From: Paenisporosarcina sp050269735
GTDB taxonomy: Bacteria > Bacillota > Bacilli > Bacillales_A > Planococcaceae
NCBI RefSeq assembly: GCF_050269735.1
Contig: NZ_JBNNIX010000005.1
Span: forward strand, 124,001-188,000
DNA length: 64,000 nucleotides
Direction: 5' to 3'
Part shown: one piece after another, positions 34,177 through 42,461 of the stretch
Layout: each line of letters opens with the position of its first letter
How positions within the stretch are numbered: position 1 is the stretch's first letter
Position numbers and translations under genes: made by a program
Notes under the pieces: model-generated
The model's database searches: none
What the model saw: only the letters and a program-made list of their open reading frames with translations
Told to the model about the DNA's origin: nothing

Positions 34177-34275
34177 TCACATTTGAGTAAAAATAAATAA
34201 AAATCCTGTTAAAACTGAAGCACCTACCATTGTGTACATGAAATCTGATTGACTGAATACTAGTTTCTTTTCCAT
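34177..34275 (-). CDS. Small single-span membrane protein, 32 residues
   Basis: MEKKLVFSQSDFMYTMVGASVLTGFLFIFTQM (given here in pieces: MEKKLVFSQSDF, then a hydrophobic helix from about 14 to 30). An AAAGGAG site lies ten bases before ATG 34275. Not recognised. The short charged head and single helix suggest an inner-membrane miniprotein. Confidence 0.5.
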   Translation of the reverse strand: MEKKLVFSQSDFMYTMVGASVLTGFLFIFTQM

Positions 34276-34447
34276 CGTGCATCTGCTCCTTTCATTTTGA
34301 TGTTGTTGGTGTTAGTAGATATGTACCCGCGTAATCTTACTTTAAACAGGTTTATTCATAATTTATGTAGGGAAAGTTAAATTTATGTAACCATAATCCG
34401 TTTGGTTCGTACATAATATAGTAAATACATGTAAAGAGGTGATTGCT
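34276..34447. other. Intergenic region upstream of the DUF4064 gene
   Basis: AT-rich, with AACCA/TTGGTT arms near 34389-34408, but no clear promoter hexamer pair. Together with the miniprotein and terminator it makes up the 341 bases between larger genes. Confidence 0.4.
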
Positions 34448-34936
34448 TTGAGTAGAGCAGGAGAAGTAGCATTAGGAGTTATCGGAACTATATTAAATAT
34501 CATCTTTTTAATTTTCGTCACACTCGCAGTAATGGGAGCATCTAATGCGAACACAGATGAATTAAAACAAATGTTTGAAGAGGAAATTGTATTGTCCGAT
34601 CCAAACATGACACCTGAAGATATTGCAGTTTTTAATGATGCTGTGGATGTCGGTATTGAAGTAGTAGGTGTAGTAGGATGGGTAGTAGTTGTAACATTAC
34701 TTATCAGTATCATATTAAGTATCTTGGGCGTCGTGAAAGTTTCCAAAAATAAGAGTCCAAAAGCGGCAGGAATCATGTTCATCTTTGCGGGATTACTGTC
34801 AGGAATACTACTATTGGCACCAATTTTATTCTACATCGCAGCGATTATGTGTTTCGTTCGTAAAACACCAGTTCAGTATGTAGAAGATCCATACTATAAC
34901 AATGAAGTGCAAAATCAACCTCAACAACCATTATAA
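34448..34936 (+). CDS. DUF4064 family membrane protein
   Basis: About 162 residues starting at TTG 34448 (SRAGEVALGVIGTILNIIF), the usual DUF4064 opening, seven bases after AGAGGTG; an upstream in-frame GTG overlaps the ribosome site. Three to four helices: about 10-32, 75-95, 105-130. An acidic extracellular stretch lies between helices 1 and 2, and the tail is Gln/Pro-rich. Function unknown. Confidence 0.82.
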   Translation: MSRAGEVALGVIGTILNIIFLIFVTLAVMGASNANTDELKQMFEEEIVLSDPNMTPEDIAVFNDAVDVGIEVVGVVGWVVVVTLLISIILSILGVVKVSKNKSPKAAGIMFIFAGLLSGILLLAPILFYIAAIMCFVRKTPVQYVEDPYYNNEVQNQPQQPL

Positions 34937-34945
34937 AAACACAAA

Positions 34946-34983
34946 AAACGCCTGTTAACATTAACTGTTAACAGGCGTTTTTA
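34946..34983. terminator. Bidirectional terminator, overlapping the acetyltransferase 3' end
   Basis: AAAAACGCCTGTTAACA pairs with TGTTAACAGGCGTTTTT. The minus-strand gene stops within it at 34961. Confidence 0.93.
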
Positions 34984-35455
34984 GGTAGTAAACATATTTA
35001 GCTGTGGATAAAGGATGACCTTCAAAAAATTCATCGAACTCTTCTATACATGTAAAATTGTTACGTTCATAGAACGCACGACCTTTTTGATTTTCGCTTT
35101 CGACGTATACAAATAATTGTTGAGCGTCTTGAATATGTTGCAGTCCTTCATTTAATAGCTTTTTTCCGTACCCTAAATGTTGATGAGAAGGTAATAAATA
35201 GATGGCAGTCAGTTCTGCATCGCCATCTTCATCTACACGAGTAAAATTGGCAAAACCAATAATTTCTTCATCATGAATAGCGACATAAACAGATGTTTTT
35301 TCTAAACGTTTCATCATCATGGCATTGGAATATGCCCGTTCAATAAATAGATTTTGAATGTCCCCAGGAATAATACCTTCATACGTATCATGCCAACTGA
35401 TTTTAGCGATTTGCTGTACCGCAGCAATATCGTCTTGTTTCATCGCTCGTATCAA
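34961..35455 (-). CDS. GNAT family N-acetyltransferase
   Basis: 164 residues. IRAMKQDDIAAVQQIAKISWHDTYEGI, AIYLLPSHQHLGYGKKLLNEG (acetyl-CoA loop) and NQKGRAFYERNNFTCIEEFDEFFEG are canonical. TTG at 35455, six bases after GAGGTG, is the likely start; the next ATG is too far from the ribosome site. The final residues TPVNS come from the terminator stem. Substrate unknown. Confidence 0.86.
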   Translation of the reverse strand: MIRAMKQDDIAAVQQIAKISWHDTYEGIIPGDIQNLFIERAYSNAMMMKRLEKTSVYVAIHDEEIIGFANFTRVDEDGDAELTAIYLLPSHQHLGYGKKLLNEGLQHIQDAQQLFVYVESENQKGRAFYERNNFTCIEEFDEFFEGHPLSTAKYVYYLKTPVNS

Positions 35456-35549
35456 ATCGTCTCACCTCAAAATTCTTTCAGCTATCATACCAAACATTTC
35501 ACTTCTATGCCATAGCTGTGGAATAATATCCACATAGGGAGTGAAAAAA

Positions 35550-35993
35550 ATGTGGACAATCAAATCATTTCAAGAGTTATCAACAACGGAACTTTATACA
35601 TACTTACAATTGCGTGTAAATGTATTTGTCGTGGAACAGTCATGTCCATATCAAGAGATAGATGGGTACGACATAGATTCATATCATCTTGCTTATATTG
35701 ACAATGGCGAACTGCTATCATATGCGCGTATTTTGCCTGCAGGAATAAAATATGACCGAATATCAATCGGAAGAGTGATCGTCAACAAAAATGCACGTGG
35801 AAGAGGTTTGGCCAAACAATTGATGGAACAGGCCATTTCCTTCAGCCGTGATAAATGGCCAATGGACGAAGTTCAATTACAAGCACAAACATATTTAAGG
35901 AGTTTTTATGGCTCCTTCGGTTTTGAGGAGATTTCGGAAGAATATGACGAAGATGGTATTCCTCATGTCGATATGATGTTGAAGAAATTATGA
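35550..35993 (+). CDS. ElaA-like GNAT acyltransferase
   Basis: 147 residues: WTIKSFQELSTTELYTYLQLRVNVFVVEQSCPYQEIDGYD is the ElaA N-terminus, and IGRVIVNKNARGRGLAKQLME carries the acetyl-CoA loop. ATG 35550 uses GGGAG at 35537-35541. Family members act on unknown small substrates. Divergent from the preceding acetyltransferase. Confidence 0.9.
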   Translation: MWTIKSFQELSTTELYTYLQLRVNVFVVEQSCPYQEIDGYDIDSYHLAYIDNGELLSYARILPAGIKYDRISIGRVIVNKNARGRGLAKQLMEQAISFSRDKWPMDEVQLQAQTYLRSFYGSFGFEEISEEYDEDGIPHVDMMLKKL

Positions 35994-36095
35994 ATTTGTA
36001 ATCAATTTGTCACCATATAAAAGTGTTGAAATTAGTAATAACGGGTATCTATATGAGTATCAGAAGAAATTAAACTTTTTGGAGGAATGATGACA

Positions 36096-36428
36096 ATGGC
36101 AAGAGGAAATAATCGTTCACTACTGCTAGCTGGACTGGCAGCAGGTGCATATGCGTACTTTAGTAATCCGGAAAATCGTGAAAAAGCACTGGTTGCTTTC
36201 AATAATACAAAAACAAAAGTGAATTCGTATTTGGAATCACAAAAATTGAATAAAACGGATATGACCAAAGTAGGTCACTCAGAACCTCATGATATTGAAG
36301 ACAATAAAATGTTAGATGAAGGTGCTATTACAAGTGTTCAATATTTCAATCAAGAAGTTCAGGATAACAAGAAAAAAACAGATTCAACTTCAGCAACTGA
36401 AGATAAATTAGATAGTAAAAATCTGTAA
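36096..36428 (+). CDS. Hypothetical protein with YtxH-like N-terminus
   Basis: About 110 residues; not recognised with certainty. A short hydrophobic, glycine/alanine-rich helix (SLLLAGLAAGAYAYFSNPENREKAL is its region, 6-30) precedes a charged, probably disordered tail. This resembles the YtxH/general-stress membrane-tethered proteins in layout only. GGAGG is at 36081; ATG 36087, 36090 and 36096 are all in frame and the start is uncertain. Confidence 0.6.
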   Translation: MARGNNRSLLLAGLAAGAYAYFSNPENREKALVAFNNTKTKVNSYLESQKLNKTDMTKVGHSEPHDIEDNKMLDEGAITSVQYFNQEVQDNKKKTDSTSATEDKLDSKNL

Positions 36429-36471
36429 AAAGAAGGCTACGCTTCATGCGAGCGTAACCTTCTTTTTTTTA
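36428..36471 (+). terminator. Terminator
   Basis: AAAAGAAGG and CCTTCTTTTTTTT arms with inner TACGCT/AGCGTA. Confidence 0.9.
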
Positions 36472-36554
36472 TGAATGCCTCTAGGGACAAAAGTATTATG
36501 TGGGGGCTTATTTTGAGTAATATGTCGTTCCAACGAATGTTGAACGGACTTTTA

Positions 36555-37205
36555 TTAAAATCCGAGTGATCGACGGAAATAACTTGCATACCGCTGACTG
36601 ACTGGAATTCTCGTTCCATCCGTCATTTCCAATAAAAAAGTAGAATGGGAATCAGGTTGGATTTCTTTAATAAATGCAATGTTGACTATGTATGAACGGT
36701 GACATCTGATAAAAGTTTCCGATGAAAGAAATAATTCCAGTTCGCTTAAATTTAAGCGGTGATATCCTTCTTTAACTTCCGTTTTAACAAACGTTTTTCT
36801 TAGCTGGGTTTCCAAAAATATGACTTGTTCATGCTTAATTGGATACCAATTCTCTTCCGTTTTAATCGTCATATATTGACTTAAAAAAGGAGAGGGCTGA
36901 TGGGGGAGAATAGCAGTGACAGCACCCTTGGTTTTACCTTCTTCAATAATGGGGATACTCATTCCATAATAGGAGACGCCAAAAATATCCGGATCAATAA
37001 ACTCGTTTACTTTTTGTCCATATATGAGAGCTTTGTGTGTGGCAGTTCCTTCTTTTATCGAATCACCTGGTAGTATTTTTAAATCAATTCTTTTACTTGG
37101 TTGATAATACACATATTCACGTGTATTGGATATCGCAATGGATGCTTGCTCTGGAAAAAACTCTTGAATAACTTCCATGATTTCATTAATTGTTTTTGTG
37201 TCCAT
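36555..37205 (-). CDS. One-component LytTR regulator with an MCP-type sensor domain
   Basis: 216 residues. The N-terminal half (EYVYYQPSKRIDLKILPGDSIKEGTATHKAL ... IFGVSYYGMSIPI, residues about 25-105) resembles the soluble PAS-like sensor found in front of some clostridial/bacillar methyl-accepting proteins. The C-terminal half (about 115-215) is a LytTR DNA-binding domain (FIRCHRSYIVNIAFIKEIQ, RIPVSQRYASYFRRSL). No receiver Asp domain and no kinase neighbour, so it likely binds its signal directly. ATG 37205 follows GAGGTG. Confidence 0.82.
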   Translation of the reverse strand: MDTKTINEIMEVIQEFFPEQASIAISNTREYVYYQPSKRIDLKILPGDSIKEGTATHKALIYGQKVNEFIDPDIFGVSYYGMSIPIIEEGKTKGAVTAILPHQPSPFLSQYMTIKTEENWYPIKHEQVIFLETQLRKTFVKTEVKEGYHRLNLSELELFLSSETFIRCHRSYIVNIAFIKEIQPDSHSTFLLEMTDGTRIPVSQRYASYFRRSLGF

Positions 37206-37284
37206 TGACTGCACCTCATTTTTACCGAACTTCTATTTTTACTATTTTACCATATAAAGCAAGAATACAAAGGAGGCATTTTCC

Positions 37285-38181
37285 TTGAAAAAAGCCATGT
37301 TTATTTTAAATCCCTCATCTGGTAAAGAGTTAGCAGGAACATATAAAGAACAAACAATTGAAACCTTACAAGAAATGGGATATGAGGTTCATGTCAAGGA
37401 AACGCAAGGGGAAGGCGATGCGACGGACTTTGCTCGACAAGCCTGTATGGAAAAATATCATCTTGTAACAGCTATGGGTGGGGATGGCACAATAAATGAG
37501 GCAGTAAATGGGTTGGCAGAGCAAGAACATCGACCACTTTTTTCATTCATTCCTTTAGGGACAGTAAACGATTTTGCCAGAGCACTCGGAATTCCTTTGA
37601 ATCCAGCCGAGGCAATTGAAGCCTTGAAAACAGCCGAACCACGTTTTGCAGATATTGCAAAAGCCCAAAATAAATTCTTTATGAATATCTTGGCAGTAGG
37701 AAGAATAGCTGAAAACGTTTCGCACGTATCAATTGAACAAAAAACAAAATTAGGGGCACTCGCTTACTTGATTGAAGGCGTGAAGGCTTTAACATCTGAC
37801 GAAGAAACAGAAGTATCAGTTGAACATGATCATGGTACATGGAAAGGAAATGCGGTCATCGTTCTGGCTGCACTCACCAATTCTGTAGGTGGTTTTGAAA
37901 AACTTGCACCCAAAGCAGAAACAGATGATGGTCTATTACATGTGTTTATTGTGAAAAGTGCAGGAATCCCTGCTTTCCTTCGCATGGCTTCCGCTATATT
38001 ACGTGGCAAGTTAGAAAAAGATCCGGACGTCATTGTCATTAAAACTAAGAAAGCAAGGATTGAAACTACTCCTGAATTGAGTTGCAATTTAGATGGGGAT
38101 GAAGGATGTACAACCCCTATAGACGTTAAAATCCTAGAAAGACATATCGAATTACTAGTTCCAATTAATGAAATTGTATAA
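37285..38181 (+). CDS. Diacylglycerol/lipid kinase family protein (DagK/YegS type)
   Basis: 298 residues. FILNPSSGK, the nucleotide loop AMGGDGTINEAVNGL and PLGTVNDFARALGIP are the DAGK catalytic signatures; the C-terminal part has NLDGDEG. It may phosphorylate diacylglycerol or another lipid. TTG at 37285 lies nine bases after AGGAGG; the next ATG (37297) is too far. Divergent from the LytTR gene, so that regulator may control it (inference only). Confidence 0.88.
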   Translation: MKKAMFILNPSSGKELAGTYKEQTIETLQEMGYEVHVKETQGEGDATDFARQACMEKYHLVTAMGGDGTINEAVNGLAEQEHRPLFSFIPLGTVNDFARALGIPLNPAEAIEALKTAEPRFADIAKAQNKFFMNILAVGRIAENVSHVSIEQKTKLGALAYLIEGVKALTSDEETEVSVEHDHGTWKGNAVIVLAALTNSVGGFEKLAPKAETDDGLLHVFIVKSAGIPAFLRMASAILRGKLEKDPDVIVIKTKKARIETTPELSCNLDGDEGCTTPIDVKILERHIELLVPINEIV

Positions 38182-38376
38182 GACAAGTTCGTGAGATTAA
38201 TTGTATAAATTTGCTAAATCAATAATATACAAAAACGTCATTTGCGAAATTCGAAGAAGTTTGTCATATATTCGTGAGAAAATACCTAATATTTCAGATT
38301 AATTTTTTTCATGAAGAAATTAATAAACCTATTTTCATAAAAGAATTTTCATTATATAGTTAACTAATAATGGTGA

Positions 38377-38394
38377 AATACGCCCTTGCGTATT
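38377..38394. repeat. 7+7 palindrome before the AraC-type gene
   Basis: AATACGC-CCTT-GCGTATT, 23 bases upstream of the start codon. It could be an operator or a leader hairpin that limits translation. Confidence 0.45.
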
Positions 38395-38417
38395 GTAACG
38401 AAAGATGGTGAGTTTTT

Positions 38418-39200
38418 ATGCAGCAAAAACAATTAAGTGGCAGTGAAACAATAGCTGAAAAATATATGAGTGAAATTGAGATATCCTCTCAGTTCGAAGG
38501 AATAGAAGATTTCTTTGAATTAGAAGCAAAACTTTTGTATGAAATTCACCATTTGGAAACGGAACAGGCAAAGAAAACCTTGCATCTCATTATTGATCGG
38601 ATATCACTGAGAGCCGGGAAGCAGACGATTCGTGGAGTGAAAAATTATTTCAGTGTACTGTCATCCATAATGGCGAGAAAATTGTATGAAAACCAAGTAC
38701 CTTCGAAAAAGGCTTTTGCTTTTAATGCAGCATGTATCGATATGATTGATCTTCATATGAATGATGCATCATTTCTGCAATTTGCAGATGATTTAATTGA
38801 TTTTTTTGTGTCCGTTATTTCCGAAAGAAAACAACCGACATTCAGCCATCAAACAGTTAATAAAGTCATTTTATTCATTAATGATGAAGTGGAGTCTGAG
38901 CTATCGGTAGAGGATATAGCTAAACACTTCCAGGTAAGCACGAGCCATTTATCCCGAATTTTCCGGGAACATGTAGGAATTACACTGGTAGAATATCTAA
39001 ATGTAAGACGTGTGGAGGAGTCTCAATACTATTTGAGACATACAAACAAAAGTATTTCAGCGATTTCAAAGCAATATCATTTTTGCAACCAAAGTTATTT
39101 CACCCGCATATTTAAGAAGTATACAGAAGTAACACCAAAACAATTCCGTGATCAAAAAGAGCATGAGTATTTTCGTTTTTCATTACCGACAACCGTTTAA
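38418..39200 (+). CDS. AraC family transcriptional regulator
   Basis: 260 residues. The C-terminal double helix-turn-helix is clear: LSVEDIAKHFQVSTSHLSRIFREHVGITLVEYLNVRRVEES and ISAISKQYHFCNQSYFTRIFKKYTEVTPKQFR. The N-terminal 150 residues are helical and not a cupin, so the signal is unknown. Monocistronic, with a hairpin in its leader. Confidence 0.9.
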   Translation: MQQKQLSGSETIAEKYMSEIEISSQFEGIEDFFELEAKLLYEIHHLETEQAKKTLHLIIDRISLRAGKQTIRGVKNYFSVLSSIMARKLYENQVPSKKAFAFNAACIDMIDLHMNDASFLQFADDLIDFFVSVISERKQPTFSHQTVNKVILFINDEVESELSVEDIAKHFQVSTSHLSRIFREHVGITLVEYLNVRRVEESQYYLRHTNKSISAISKQYHFCNQSYFTRIFKKYTEVTPKQFRDQKEHEYFRFSLPTTV

Positions 39201-39228
39201 AGAGTCGCTGACAACGACTCTTTTTTCT
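39199..39228 (+). terminator. Terminator
   Basis: AAAGAGTCG/CGACTCTTTTTT with a 7-base loop. Confidence 0.9.
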
Positions 39229-39298
39229 ATGGATTTGAAAAGTAGTAGTCATATAAGGTATACTTTTCTATAGTTTAAAAGATGAAGGTGTGAACCTA

Positions 39299-40063
39299 GT
39301 GAAGAAAAAAATTGGATTACTAACTATGCTTGTAATGGCTGCTGTTCTTTTAAGTGGGTGTTCAGGTGTTGAAAACAAAGAAGGGTACTTCTACAGTATA
39401 TTTGTAAAACCCTTCGACTTTTTACTTAATTTCTTTGGGGATTTATTCAACGGAAGTTTCGGCTTGGCAATTATTGCAATCACAATTTTAATACGACTTG
39501 TTTTAATGCCTTTAATGCTTCGTAACTATAAAACTCAACAAGGCATGAAAGTCAAAATGGATGCAATGAAGCCTGAAATGGACGAAATCCAAAAGAAAAT
39601 TAAAGCATCTAAAGATAAAGAAGAGCAAATGAAGTTGCAACAAGAGATGATGGGCCTTTACCGTAAGCATAATGTAAATCCATTGAACATGGGTTGCTTG
39701 CCGATGTTGGTACAAATGCCAATCATTATGGGACTTTATTTTGCGATCCTGCATTCTCCAGATGTAAAGAGTCATCAATTCCTATGGTATAGTCTCGGCT
39801 CGCCGGACATTATCATGACTTTGATTGCAGGTGCCGTATACTTCCTACAAGCGAAAGTGTCTCTATGGACAGTTCCGGAACAACAAAAACAACAAATGAA
39901 AATGTTTGTGTATATTTCGCCAATCATGATTATGTTCGTTTCATTTACATCGATGTCGGCATTGCCTCTTTACTGGACTGTTGGTGGTTTACTATTAATA
40001 TTCCAAACTTATCTAGGACGCAAGTTTTATTCGAACCATCCTGAAAAAGCATTAGAAGAATAA
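39299..40063 (+). CDS. yidC: Membrane protein insertase YidC/OxaA (SpoIIIJ/YqjG type)
   Basis: 254 residues, a lipoprotein with lipobox LLSGC (Cys21) and five helices. The conserved groove arginine is in TILIRLVLMP (first core helix), and the C1 coiled loop (MDAMKPEMDEIQKKI) follows; PLNMGCLPMLVQMPI and ALPLYWTVGG are typical. It inserts and folds membrane proteins. GTG 39299 is nine bases after GAAGGTG; an upstream GTG overlaps that site. No MifM-like leader was recognised. Confidence 0.95.
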   Translation: MKKKIGLLTMLVMAAVLLSGCSGVENKEGYFYSIFVKPFDFLLNFFGDLFNGSFGLAIIAITILIRLVLMPLMLRNYKTQQGMKVKMDAMKPEMDEIQKKIKASKDKEEQMKLQQEMMGLYRKHNVNPLNMGCLPMLVQMPIIMGLYFAILHSPDVKSHQFLWYSLGSPDIIMTLIAGAVYFLQAKVSLWTVPEQQKQQMKMFVYISPIMIMFVSFTSMSALPLYWTVGGLLLIFQTYLGRKFYSNHPEKALEE

Positions 40064-40066
40064 CAA

Positions 40067-40101
40067 GTAAAAGTCGGTGCATGGAGCACCGACTTTTTTT
40101 A
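40067..40101 (+). terminator. Terminator after yidC
   Basis: AAAGTCGGTGC/GCACCGACTTTTTTT. Its T run touches the ribosome site of the next gene. Confidence 0.88.
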
Positions 40102-40113
40102 GGAGTGACAGAT

Positions 40114-40359
40114 ATGAAACGTAATTGGGTTGCGGGATTGTTAATAACTGCGGTAAGTATTGCTGCTTTAGTTTTTATTATGAATGGAAATTTATATGTA
40201 TCTGTATTGTTTATGACTGCATTGTTTGCCTTAACGAATGGATTTAGAGCTGCCAGTTTTAAAGAAAAAGGATTTGAGCGGGAATCGAAATGGATGAAAG
40301 GAATGTCTATTTTCTTTTCAATCGCATTTATTATCATTTTAGGAGTAATTATTTTTTAA
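40114..40359 (+). CDS. Small membrane protein, unknown function
   Basis: 81 residues with three hydrophobic segments (about 6-22, 26-41 and 62-81) separated by a basic loop KEKGFERESKWMKG. Not recognised. AGGAGTG lies directly after the T run of the yidC terminator, so it is either read through from yidC or has a promoter inside yidC. Confidence 0.65.
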   Translation: MKRNWVAGLLITAVSIAALVFIMNGNLYVSVLFMTALFALTNGFRAASFKEKGFERESKWMKGMSIFFSIAFIIILGVIIF

Positions 40360-40424
40360 ATGTATAATTGCCTAATTTAAAGCCATCATGCTAATGAGAA
40401 GTCATTTGCATGGAGGTTTTTTTT

Positions 40425-40961
40425 ATGAAAAAATGGATAATTGGATGTGCGGCGATCCTTGTTACTGGATGTAGCCAACAAAATGTTTCGATACCCGTTA
40501 GTGGTGTGATTGAACATTCGCTTGCTACCACGATAGTAGATGCCACTGGTAAAGGAATAGGCACTGCAGAGTTAACCGAAACTGAAGTTGGGGTTAGAAT
40601 TCATGTGTTGCTGAAAGGGATGACTCCAGGAGTAAAAGCGATTCACTTTCATGAAGTAGGAAAATGTGATATCCCGAAATTTACAACTGCAGGTAGTCAC
40701 GTAAATCCCACGAATAAACAGCATGGTTTCGATAATCCAAAAGGCTATCATTCCGGTGATCTTCCTAATTTGACAGTAGGCGAAAATGGCGAAGTGGATT
40801 TAGAAATTACTTCTCCGCATGTGACACTGGAAAAAGGAAAGTCCAATTCATTACTTGATGAAGATGGAAGTGCATTGGTGATCCATGAAAAAGCCGACGA
40901 TTATAAGACGGATCCTTCTGGGAACTCTGGTGATCGGATTGCTTGTGGAGTCCTCAAATAA
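40425..40961 (+). CDS. sodC: Cu/Zn superoxide dismutase-like lipoprotein
   Basis: 178 residues, lipobox VTGC (Cys16). All seven SOD metal ligands are in register: HFH, the bridging His of AGSHVNP, His eight residues on, His after nine more, Asp three later (YHSGDLPN), and VIHEKADD. Both disulfide cysteines (VGKC, IACGV) are present. The Bacillus subtilis relative YojM lacks part of the copper site, so this one may be truly active. Located at the outer face of the membrane. Confidence 0.92.
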   Translation: MKKWIIGCAAILVTGCSQQNVSIPVSGVIEHSLATTIVDATGKGIGTAELTETEVGVRIHVLLKGMTPGVKAIHFHEVGKCDIPKFTTAGSHVNPTNKQHGFDNPKGYHSGDLPNLTVGENGEVDLEITSPHVTLEKGKSNSLLDEDGSALVIHEKADDYKTDPSGNSGDRIACGVLK

Positions 40962-41000
40962 AAAACGTTCGTAACCATTAACGGTTACGAACGTTTTTCT
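40962..41000. terminator. Bidirectional terminator after sodC
   Basis: AAAACGTTCGTAACC pairs with GGTTACGAACGTTTTT. Confidence 0.92.
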
Positions 41001-41097
41001 GTTTTTTGTCTTTGTTTCTATCTTCTTTACGATTTTCTAAGAGTTCATCCAATTGTTGCATTAATTGTAGCACGTCGAATTTTGAGATTCGTGACAT
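40978..41097 (-). CDS. Small basic protein, 39 residues
   Basis: Begins MSRISKFDVLQLMQQLDELL and ends in a Lys/Arg/Asn-rich tail. A GGGAG site lies 11 bases before ATG 41097. An amphipathic helix with a charged tail is all that can be seen. The last codons and the stop lie in the shared terminator, so it may be expressed from the strand opposite to sodC. Not recognised. Confidence 0.45.
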   Translation of the reverse strand: MSRISKFDVLQLMQQLDELLENRKEDRNKDKKQKNVRNR

Positions 41098-41182
41098 GTA
41101 GACACACACTCCCGTCTCGATTTTGATACTATATGATTCGTATCACAAGATAGTTTTTTGTCCGTCGAATGAAAAAAAGTTT

Positions 41183-42340
41183 TTAATATGAGTATTTTTT
41201 TCTAGTAAGCAGGACAATCACAATGGATGGAATAGAACATAACGTCATTCCTAAGAAAGCGACTCCTGGATCAACTTCATATAAATAACCGCCTGCCAAC
41301 GTCAATACAGCCGTACTTAAACTAAAGGCAAATGCTGCATACATTCCTTGAGCCGCAGGGATATCACTTGGAGATAGTCTCCTTGAAATATACTGGATAA
41401 AGGCATAATGCGCCACACCAAAAGAAGCAGCGTGAAACAACTGTGAGATATTAAAAACCCAGACGTTAGGGAAAAGAAAGATCAAGACCCAACGAATGGT
41501 GGATCCAATCCCAGCAATCAAAAACATGGTAGACACTTTGGTATTGGCGAAGAGTTTGTCAGCTCTAGTAAAAAATAAAATTTCCAGAATAACCGCGACA
41601 TTTAAAACGAACCCGATATATAAACTGTTCACTCCAAGATCTTGTAAATAGATATAACCAAAGTTGTAATAGGAAGCATGAGCTCCTTGGAGTAATATCG
41701 CCAAAATTAATACAGTTACAAAAGGTTTAGAAGTAAGTAGCCTTTTGAAATTGGATTTTTTGTCTTCTCCATCAATTGTCTTGTGGTTCACGGTGATGGA
41801 CACAGGAGCCGGACGAGTATGGGATATCCACATAAATGCAAGGCCAGTCAACATAACCCATAGAATAGCCTGTTCCGACCATATAGCCACAACTGCTCCG
41901 ACAAGTAGGAGACCTACCGTATAGCCAATTGAACCAAAGGATCGGCTTTTTCCGTAATGTACTCGGTCATTTTGAATTAATACCGATGCGCTACTTTCCA
42001 TCGCAGGAAGCAAATTGGGATATACAAAATTAAAAGCAATGGTAATCAGTAGTAATGGCACGAATGTATTGGCGGGAATATACAATGCCATGATCAACAA
42101 AGACAAAAATGCCGTCCACACCATCACTAAACGAAGAGAGAAAATTTTCGTGGCAGCAGGAAATAACGCAAAGGTAGATACGGCACGAGCGAGCATACCT
42201 GCACCCATAATTAGACTTGCATGAGAAACGGAAAGTCCTTTTTCAGTGATTAACCAGCCTGTCCAAAAGGGGAGGAATACGCCCCAAGTAAAAAAGAAGG
42301 CAAAGAAATTAGTAGATAACCATTTTTGCGAATTTATCAT
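41183..42340 (-). CDS. MFS transporter of the HcaT/LacY-like group
   Basis: 385 residues, 12 helices. The N-terminus (STNFFAFFFTWGVFLPFWTGWL) and the segment GKSRSFGSIGYTVGLLLVG are typical of the MFS_1-like group of 3-phenylpropionate or nucleoside permeases. Substrate unknown. GAGG site. Divergent from the VanY gene. Confidence 0.87.
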   Translation of the reverse strand: MINSQKWLSTNFFAFFFTWGVFLPFWTGWLITEKGLSVSHASLIMGAGMLARAVSTFALFPAATKIFSLRLVMVWTAFLSLLIMALYIPANTFVPLLLITIAFNFVYPNLLPAMESSASVLIQNDRVHYGKSRSFGSIGYTVGLLLVGAVVAIWSEQAILWVMLTGLAFMWISHTRPAPVSITVNHKTIDGEDKKSNFKRLLTSKPFVTVLILAILLQGAHASYYNFGYIYLQDLGVNSLYIGFVLNVAVILEILFFTRADKLFANTKVSTMFLIAGIGSTIRWVLIFLFPNVWVFNISQLFHAASFGVAHYAFIQYISRRLSPSDIPAAQGMYAAFAFSLSTAVLTLAGGYLYEVDPGVAFLGMTLCSIPSIVIVLLTRKKYSY

Positions 42341-42461
42341 AAATGAAACCTCTTATCTATTTCGATTGTCTAATGTATTATAGCGAAAAAATATTGATGG
42401 GTGTCATCTACAAACAAATTAATGGTAAAATAAATGTAAGTAAAATGAAAGAAGGCTTCTC

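Noticed and set aside
36471..36554. Possible gene remnant between the YtxH-like and LytTR genes
   Set aside because: Too short and no ribosome site or recognisable peptide.
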